Below are positions 6,588 through 10,449 of a DNA stretch of 10,449 nt, piece by piece. The notes under the pieces were generated by a model. The model worked only from the letters and a program-made list of their open reading frames with translations. It did no database searches and had not been told where the DNA came from. The first letter of the stretch is position 1, and the number at the start of each line of letters is the position of its first letter. This stretch comes from an uncultured Gammaproteobacteria bacterium (lineage in GTDB: Bacteria; Pseudomonadota; Gammaproteobacteria; Xanthomonadales; Xanthomonadaceae). A program made the translations under genes and the position numbers. The stretch is from the NCBI GenBank assembly GCA_946885735.1, contig CAMPGW010000096.1, positions 1-10,449 of the forward strand, written 5' to 3'.

Positions 6588-7880
6588 TCAGCCGGCCGCG
6601 GCCTCGCGGAACGCCTCGCGCGCGGCCTCGAGGGTGTGCGCGATCTCCGCGTCCCCGTGCGCCGAGGACAGGAAGCCCGCCTCGTAGGCCGAGGGCGCCA
6701 GGTAGACGCCGCGCTGCAGCATCCCGTGGAAGAAGCGGCGGAAGGCGGCGATGTCGCAGGCGGTCGCGTCGGCGAAGGTCTCGACCTGGCGGTCGGTGAA
6801 GAACAACCCGAACATCGCGCAGCTGCGAGTGGTGGTGACGGCCACGCCGGCCTCGCGCGCCGCCGCCTCGAGCCCGTCGCACAGTTCATGCGTGCGTTGC
6901 TCCAGACGCTCGTGGAAACCCGGCGCCTGGATCAGTTCGAGCGTGGCGAGCCCGGCGGCCATCGCCACCGGATTGCCGCTCAGCGTGCCGGCCTGGTAGA
7001 TCGGCCCGCTCGGTGCGATCTGGCGCATCAGGTCGGCACGGCCGCCGTAGGCGCCGACCGGCATGCCGCCGCCGATGATCTTGCCGAAGGTGCTCAGGTC
7101 CGGTCGCACGCCATAGCGTGCCTGCGCGCCGCCGAGCGCGACGCGGAACCCCGTCATCACCTCGTCGAAGATCAGGATCGCGCCGTGCCGCGTGCACAGC
7201 TCGCGCAGGTGCTGCAGGTAGCCTTCGCGCGGCAGGATGCAGTTGGCATTGCCGACGATCGGCTCGACGATCAGCGCGGCGATCTCCGCGCCGCGTTCTG
7301 CGAACAGTGCGCTTGCCGCCTCGAAGTCGTTGTAGGGCAGGGTGGACGTCAGGTCGGCGAGCGCCTTCGGCACGCCGGGAGAATCCGGCACGCCGAGCGT
7401 GAGCATCCCCGAGCCCGCCTTCACCAGGAAGGAATCGCCATGGCCGTGGTAGCAGCCTTCGAACTTGACGATGCGCCCGCGCCCGGTGGCGCCGCGCGCC
7501 AGCCGGATGGCGGACAAGGTCGCCTCCGTGCCCGAGTTGACCATGCGCACCATTTCGCAGCTGGGCACCAGTCGGCTGAGCGTCTCCGCCATCGTCACCT
7601 CGAGCGCGTTCGGCACCCCGAAGCTCAGGCCGTCCCGCATCGTGCGCGCCACCGCCTCGAGCACCGCGGGATGCGCGTGACCGGCGATCATCGGGCCCCA
7701 GCTGCCGATGTAGTCCACGTAGCGGTTGCCATCGACGTCGATGAGGTAGGCGCCTTCGGCGCGGCGCGCGAAGAAGGGTTCTCCGCCGACCGACTTGAAG
7801 GCGCGAACCGGCGAATTCACGCCGCCCGGCAGCAGCGCCTGCGCGCGGTGGAAGAGCTCGTGGCTGGCCTGGTGGTTCAT
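6588..7880 (-). CDS. hemL: Glutamate-1-semialdehyde 2,1-aminomutase
   Basis: PLP enzyme that isomerises glutamate-1-semialdehyde to 5-aminolevulinate, the last step of the C5 route to haem and other tetrapyrroles. The 430-residue protein has the diagnostic [10 protein letters not shown] (19-28), [18 protein letters not shown] (113-130), FDEVMTGFR (238-246) with the PLP aspartate, and the PLP lysine K267 in [18 protein letters not shown]. Length and order match HemL, and the VNSPVRAF motif separates it from ordinary class-III aminotransferases. Its ATG at 7878-7880 overlaps the thiE stop by four bases (ATGA), so the two are translationally coupled. At the other end its TGA touches an ATG in frame with the metB-like gene. 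An upstream in-frame extension to 8297 is thiE shadow. Confidence 0.97.
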   Translation of the reverse strand: MNHQASHELFHRAQALLPGGVNSPVRAFKSVGGEPFFARRAEGAYLIDVDGNRYVDYIGSWGPMIAGHAHPAVLEAVARTMRDGLSFGVPNALEVTMAETLSRLVPSCEMVRMVNSGTEATLSAIRLARGATGRGRIVKFEGCYHGHGDSFLVKAGSGMLTLGVPDSPGVPKALADLTSTLPYNDFEAASALFAERGAEIAALIVEPIVGNANCILPREGYLQHLRELCTRHGAILIFDEVMTGFRVALGGAQARYGVRPDLSTFGKIIGGGMPVGAYGGRADLMRQIAPSGPIYQAGTLSGNPVAMAAGLATLELIQAPGFHERLEQRTHELCDGLEAAAREAGVAVTTTRSCAMFGLFFTDRQVETFADATACDIAAFRRFFHGMLQRGVYLAPSAYEAGFLSSAHGDAEIAHTLEAAREAFREAAAG

Positions 7881-8515
7881 GCGGAGTCCGGATGCGTGAA
7901 GAGGGAGAGAAAGGCGCGCACCTGCGCGGCCGGGTCGGCGGCCTCGAATACGGCGCCGAGTACGGCCAGCAGGTCGGCGCCGGCGGCGAGTGCCGCACCG
8001 GCATTGTCCGGCCGCAGCCCGCCGATCGCCACCACCGGCAGACCCAGGGAGCGAGCCTCGCCAAGCACCGGCAACGCGAGAGACGCGGCGCCTGGCTTGG
8101 TGGCTGAAGGAAACACGGCCCCGAAGGCGAGATAGCTGGCGCCGGCATCGCGGGCGCGTTGCGCGCGGTCGAGGCTGGCGTGGCAGGTCGCGCCGAGGAT
8201 CGCGCGCGGCCCGAGCGCCGCCCGCGCTTCGGCGAGGTCGCCATCGGCGGCACCGAGGTGCGCACCGTCGGCGCCGAGGTCCGCGGCCAGGCGCCAATCG
8301 TCGTTGGCCAGCAGCGGTACGCCACGTTCGCGCGCGAGCGGCAGCAGGCTGCGCAGCTGTGTGCGGCGCAGGGCGGCGCCTGCCGCCTTGTTGCGGTATT
8401 GCAGCAAGGCCACGCCGGGCACGAGCGCACGCTCGACGCGCGCCAGCAGCCGGTCGGTGTCGGCCTCGTCGGGCGTGAGCAGGTAGAGGCCGCGCCGCGG
8501 CCCGGCGTCCATCAT
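7877..8515 (-). CDS. thiE: Thiamine phosphate synthase
   Basis: Couples the thiazole phosphate and the pyrimidine pyrophosphate to form thiamine phosphate, releasing PPi. The 212-residue TIM-barrel protein shows GLYLLTPD (9-16), LLQYRNK (37-43, pyrophosphate-binding), [18 protein letters not shown] (71-88), GATCH (108-112, where GVSCH is usual), [13 protein letters not shown] (131-143) and [10 protein letters not shown] (163-172). These positions match ThiE of gammaproteobacteria. The start is at the first of two consecutive ATGs (8513-8515 and 8510-8512); a more upstream ATG at 8569 would add 18 residues unlike the family. hemL overlaps its stop. There is no room upstream for a TPP riboswitch, since the divergent rubredoxin gene starts 66 bases away. 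Confidence 0.93.
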   Translation of the reverse strand: MMDAGPRRGLYLLTPDEADTDRLLARVERALVPGVALLQYRNKAAGAALRRTQLRSLLPLARERGVPLLANDDWRLAADLGADGAHLGAADGDLAEARAALGPRAILGATCHASLDRAQRARDAGASYLAFGAVFPSATKPGAASLALPVLGEARSLGLPVVAIGGLRPDNAGAALAAGADLLAVLGAVFEAADPAAQVRAFLSLFTHPDSA

Positions 8516-8581
8516 GTCTTCGTCGCCTCGGGGATGCGACAATGATACGTCCACCGCCAAGCCACGCACGCCCCGACGACG
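8516..8581. promoter_or_regulatory. Divergent thiE / rubredoxin promoter region
   Basis: These 66 bases separate two genes read in opposite directions and must hold both start signals unless one transcript starts inside a gene. The minus strand carries TATCAT at 8542-8547 (five of six -10 bases), about 26 bases before the thiE start, but no convincing -35. The rubredoxin start has no clear Shine-Dalgarno sequence. No riboswitch or operator palindrome was recognised. Confidence 0.35.
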
Positions 8582-8764
8582 ATGACCGAGAACCTGCCCT
8601 ACCGCTGCTGGATGTGCGTGGTCTGCGGCTTCATCTACGACGAGGCGCTGGGCCTGCCGGAGGATGGCATCGAGCCCGGCACGCGCTGGGAGGACATCCC
8701 GGATTCCTGGTGCTGCCCGGATTGCGGCGTCACCAAGGAAGACTTCGAACTGATGCCGGGCTGA
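8582..8764 (+). CDS. Rubredoxin, alkane-type
   Basis: Small cytoplasmic one-electron carrier with an Fe(Cys)4 centre. The 60-residue protein has both ligand pairs, C12-VV-C15-G and C45-PD-C48-G, and the family core [16 protein letters not shown] and [11 protein letters not shown]. The [12 protein letters not shown] segment resembles the RubA-type rubredoxins of alkane hydroxylase systems in pseudomonads. No alkB or rubredoxin reductase gene is nearby, so the electron partner is unknown. Two extra cysteines, C9 and C44, lie beside the ligand pairs and are not part of the standard motif. Length is normal. It converges on the SirB1-type gene with a 12-base gap. Confidence 0.95.
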   Translation: MTENLPYRCWMCVVCGFIYDEALGLPEDGIEPGTRWEDIPDSWCCPDCGVTKEDFELMPG

Positions 8765-8776
8765 GCCGGCGCGAGA

Positions 8777-9622
8777 CTAGTTCAGCCGGCCGCGGTGGCC
8801 GCTGACCTCGGCCAGCAAGGCGCGCACGGCGTCCGCATCCTCGGCACCCGGCTGCAGGTGCAGGTAGCGCGCCAAATCCTCGCGCGCGCCGCGGGCATGC
8901 CCGAGTTCGCGATACGCCATGCCGCGGTCGCGCCAGGGTTCGGCGGCCTCCGGCGTGATCTTGAGCAGGCGGTCGGAGGTTCGCGCCACCCGCTCCCAGT
9001 CGCCCTGTTCCAGGTACAGGCCGTTTAGGTTGCGCAGCATCCTGGCGAGGATGGTGCGATGCGAGGCCGGGGCCAGGATCTCGATGAGTTGCACGTCGTC
9101 CGGCGCCCGCCCGCCCAGATGCGGCGAGGCGCGTTCCCGCAATTCCTCGGCGCTGACCGGCCGGCCCTTGTTGTACGGATCCATCACCAGGATGCCGTCG
9201 TCCACCGGCAGCCGGACCAGGAAATGGCCCGGGAAGGACACCCCGTCCAGCGGCAGGCCCACGCGCCGCATCAACTCGATCTGCACCACCGCCAGCGAGA
9301 TCGGAATCCCCAGCTTGCGGTCGAAAACCTCGTTCAGGTAGCTGTTGCGCGGATCGTCGTACTGGTGGTTGTTGCCGGCGAAGCCCAGCTCGTCGAAGAG
9401 ATAGCGGTTGATGGTGGTCAGTGTCACCGGCAACTCGGCCTCGCTGCCGATGCGCGGCGCCAGGTCCTGCGCCCAGCCCTGCAGCGCCGCTTCGTAGCGG
9501 GCGGGCTCGAGTTCCGGGTATTCGTCGCGTGCGATCAGCAGCGCGGTGTCGAGCAGCGGCAGTTCATCGTCGCCGCAGGCGGCCAGGGCATTCCAGTCGG
9601 GCAGGTCGTGACGGCCGGGCAT
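8777..9622 (-). CDS. SirB1-family transglutaminase-like protein with TPR tail
   Basis: Protein of unknown biochemical role; SirB1 names a family first noted as a regulator-associated gene. The 281-residue protein has the SirB1 transglutaminase-like core NSYLNEVFDRKLGIPISL (93-110), PGHFLVRL (131-138) and MDPYNKGR (147-154). The histidine and aspartate of a transglutaminase triad are present (H133, D148), while the catalytic cysteine position reads as serine in GIPISLA, as I recall is usual in this family. Residues about 200-262 form one or two TPR-like helical pairs ending in ARYLHLQPGAEDA. There is no signal peptide. I chose ATG 9620-9622 over a TTG at 9652, which would add ten residues without a ribosome site. 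It follows the DUF192 gene by 45 bases and may be cotranscribed. Confidence 0.85.
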   Translation of the reverse strand: MPGRHDLPDWNALAACGDDELPLLDTALLIARDEYPELEPARYEAALQGWAQDLAPRIGSEAELPVTLTTINRYLFDELGFAGNNHQYDDPRNSYLNEVFDRKLGIPISLAVVQIELMRRVGLPLDGVSFPGHFLVRLPVDDGILVMDPYNKGRPVSAEELRERASPHLGGRAPDDVQLIEILAPASHRTILARMLRNLNGLYLEQGDWERVARTSDRLLKITPEAAEPWRDRGMAYRELGHARGAREDLARYLHLQPGAEDADAVRALLAEVSGHRGRLN

Positions 9623-9667
9623 GGGTCCAATGTGGACGGCGCGCGCCGGCAAATCAAGTGCAGGCGG

Positions 9668-10129
9668 TCACGGTCCCGCGGCGATGCCGGGACCGAACTC
9701 CATCGTGTCCCCCGGCTTGACGCCGAGCTCGTCGGCGAGGCCCGCATTGAGTTCGAGCACGTAAAGCGCCGGACCGTCGCTGGGAAAGGGCGGGCACTGG
9801 TCGCCGAGCGAGCACGCCGGTACCCGCCGCTGCACCGACACCAGCTTGCGCGCGGCATCGAAGTAGAAGATGTCGAGCGGGATGCGCGTGTTCTTCATCC
9901 AGTAGGCCTGCGGCGCTTCCTGGTCGTGGATGAACAACATGCCGTGGTCGGCCGCCATCTGGTCGCGGAACATCAGACCGCGGGCCCGCTCGGTATCGTC
10001 GTCGGCGATCTCGACGGTGAACCGCCTGCCATTCACTTCCACCCACGGATCCCCGCCGTTGCCGGTGGCGCAGGCGGCCGTGGCGCAAAGCAGGCCCAGG
10101 ATCGCGGCGTAGCGGGCGAGCGGGATCAT
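9668..10129 (-). CDS. Exported DUF192 family protein, possible lipoprotein
   Basis: Family of small envelope proteins of unknown function. The 153-residue protein starts with a short positive and hydrophobic leader (MIPLARYAAILGLLCATAAC); cysteine 20 could be a lipobox cysteine, although threonine at -3 is unusual, so cleavage by signal peptidase I is also possible. The mature part shows the DUF192 hallmarks: ERARGLMFR (47-55), GMLFIHD (63-69), WMKNTRIPLDIFYFD (77-91) and ALYVLELNAGLADELGVKPGD (121-141). Cysteines 106 and 112 could form a periplasmic disulfide. The start at 10127-10129 is set by AAGGAA eight bases upstream and by the leader peptide; an in-frame start at 10252 would place 41 non-signal residues ahead. 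The next gene on the strand is the SirB1-type gene. Confidence 0.9.
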   Translation of the reverse strand: MIPLARYAAILGLLCATAACATGNGGDPWVEVNGRRFTVEIADDDTERARGLMFRDQMAADHGMLFIHDQEAPQAYWMKNTRIPLDIFYFDAARKLVSVQRRVPACSLGDQCPPFPSDGPALYVLELNAGLADELGVKPGDTMEFGPGIAAGP

Positions 10130-10180
10130 CGTGTCGGTTCCTTTGAGGGCAGTGGCGACGTTCGGGCAGCGGCGCGGGGC

Positions 10181-10186
10181 TGTCAA
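10181..10186 (-). promoter_or_regulatory. Possible -35 element for the DUF192 gene
   Basis: The minus strand reads a perfect TTGACA about 52 bases ahead of the start codon. The -10 at the matching distance is poor (GAACGT at 10158-10163, 17-base spacer), so the promoter is only tentative. Confidence 0.35.
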
Positions 10187-10207
10187 GGGCGGATGCGCAA
10201 GCGGCGC

Positions 10208-10236
10208 TTTCGTTTTCTCGACGCGTCCGATATAGT
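10208..10236 (+). promoter_or_regulatory. Upstream rRNA-operon promoter candidate (P1)
   Basis: TATAGT (10231-10236) has a weak TTTCGT -35 at a 17-base spacing (10208-10213). It is followed by GTGCGC-rich sequence before the expected start, as in growth-rate-controlled stable RNA promoters. Its discriminator closely resembles that of the stronger promoter about 107 bases downstream, which supports a tandem pair. The weak -35 limits confidence. Confidence 0.5.
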
Positions 10237-10315
10237 GCGCGGCCCTCGCCAAGGCGGCCTGTCTTAATCGACAGCGGCCTGAACGAGACAGGGGATGAAA
10301 ATCAGGAAACGGGTG

Positions 10316-10343
10316 TTGACGTTCCTGGAATCGCGCCTATAAT
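10316..10343 (+). promoter_or_regulatory. Strong sigma70 promoter, probably rRNA operon P2
   Basis: TTGACG (10316-10321) and a consensus TATAAT (10338-10343) are 16 bases apart. The sequence after the -10 is GTGCGGCTCGG, a GC-rich discriminator of the kind that makes rRNA promoters sensitive to ppGpp. Transcription would begin near 10350 and run out of the window toward a boxA-like site. This is the best promoter in the window. Confidence 0.85.
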
Positions 10344-10349
10344 GTGCGG

Positions 10350-10449
10350 CTCGGTCGGGCGAAATGCCTGGGCCACTCCGGAGAGCGAAACGCGCCGGGG
10401 GTTGATGTAAAGATCTTTGACAGTGTGCGCAGGAAATTTGTGCGGGCGT
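10350..10449 (+). ncRNA. 5' leader of a probable rRNA operon with boxA-like antitermination site (cut by window edge)
   Basis: Downstream of the strong promoter no reading frame opens. GATCTTTGACA at 10412-10422 resembles the boxA antitermination element of rRNA leaders (Escherichia coli core TGCTCTTTAACA). The following GTGTGCGCAGG sequence resembles what I recall of 16S leaders in Xanthomonadales. A CTCCGGAG palindrome lies at about 10376-10383. The 16S gene itself is not in the window, so the rRNA identity is inferred from promoter type plus boxA. Confidence 0.75.

Noticed and set aside
5488..8135. Two long plus-strand frames opposite the metB-like, hemL and thiE genes
   Set aside because: They are antisense shadows rich in Arg, His and Gly with no family resemblance; the minus-strand genes are certain.
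8516..8581. TPP riboswitch upstream of thiE
   Set aside because: The gap is only 66 bases and lacks the conserved thi-box sequences.
8765..8790. GCCGGC arms on both sides of the rubredoxin / SirB1 convergent gap as a terminator
   Set aside because: GCCGGC is self-complementary and common in this base composition, the loop is 14 bases and there is no T-run on either strand.
9632..9655. Palindromic GC run between the DUF192 and SirB1-type genes as a terminator
   Set aside because: There is no T-run on either strand and the palindrome is the alternating GC type expected by chance here.
10295..10342. A 15-codon open frame (MKIRKRVLTFLESRL) after GGGG in the rRNA promoter region
   Set aside because: It overlaps both elements of the strong promoter and its stop lies inside the TATAAT box. 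The coincidence is better explained by promoter sequence than by a leader peptide.

Overview
The window looks like ordinary core chromosome from a GC-rich gammaproteobacterium. I infer the Xanthomonadales/Lysobacterales (Lysobacter/Xanthomonas-like) from four traits: a short-type adenylate kinase, a PPi-dependent phosphofructokinase beside a membrane pyrophosphatase, a thiE-hemL pair divergent from an alkane-type rubredoxin, and the style of the rRNA leader. No mobile element, CRISPR array, tRNA, prophage gene or foreign-looking island was seen. Genes are densely packed, with start/stop overlaps and no intergenic gap above about 320 bases.

Left part (1-2192): two minus-strand genes of pyrophosphate metabolism, the 5' part of hppA (proton-pumping membrane pyrophosphatase, cut by the window edge) and, upstream of it, pfp (PPi-dependent phosphofructokinase). 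An intrinsic terminator-like hairpin sits between them, 24 bases before the hppA start codon. In front of pfp lie two tandem GC-rich hairpins that share the divergent regulatory region with adk.

Middle left (2193-5442): a plus-strand run of adk, mpl (murein tripeptide recycling ligase), an HSDL2-like short-chain dehydrogenase and a glyoxalase-I-like protein. Spacing is tight: the SDR ribosome site overlaps the mpl stop, and the SDR and glyoxalase genes overlap by four bases.

Middle right (5446-8515): a minus-strand run of thiE (thiamine phosphate synthase), hemL (glutamate-1-semialdehyde aminomutase) and a cystathionine gamma-synthase-like PLP enzyme. thiE and hemL overlap by four bases. Rubredoxin is transcribed divergently from thiE.

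Right part (8777-10449): a SirB1-type transglutaminase-like/TPR protein and a small exported DUF192 protein on the minus strand. The last 200 bases hold two tandem sigma70 promoters with GC-rich discriminators and a boxA-like antitermination site, which look like the control region of an rRNA operon whose 16S gene would begin just beyond the window.

The hunt found no obviously new system. The points most worth a second look are the paired hairpins in the pfp leader, the terminator-like hairpin before hppA, the clustering of adk with the PPi enzymes, and an SDR whose catalytic serine appears to be alanine.
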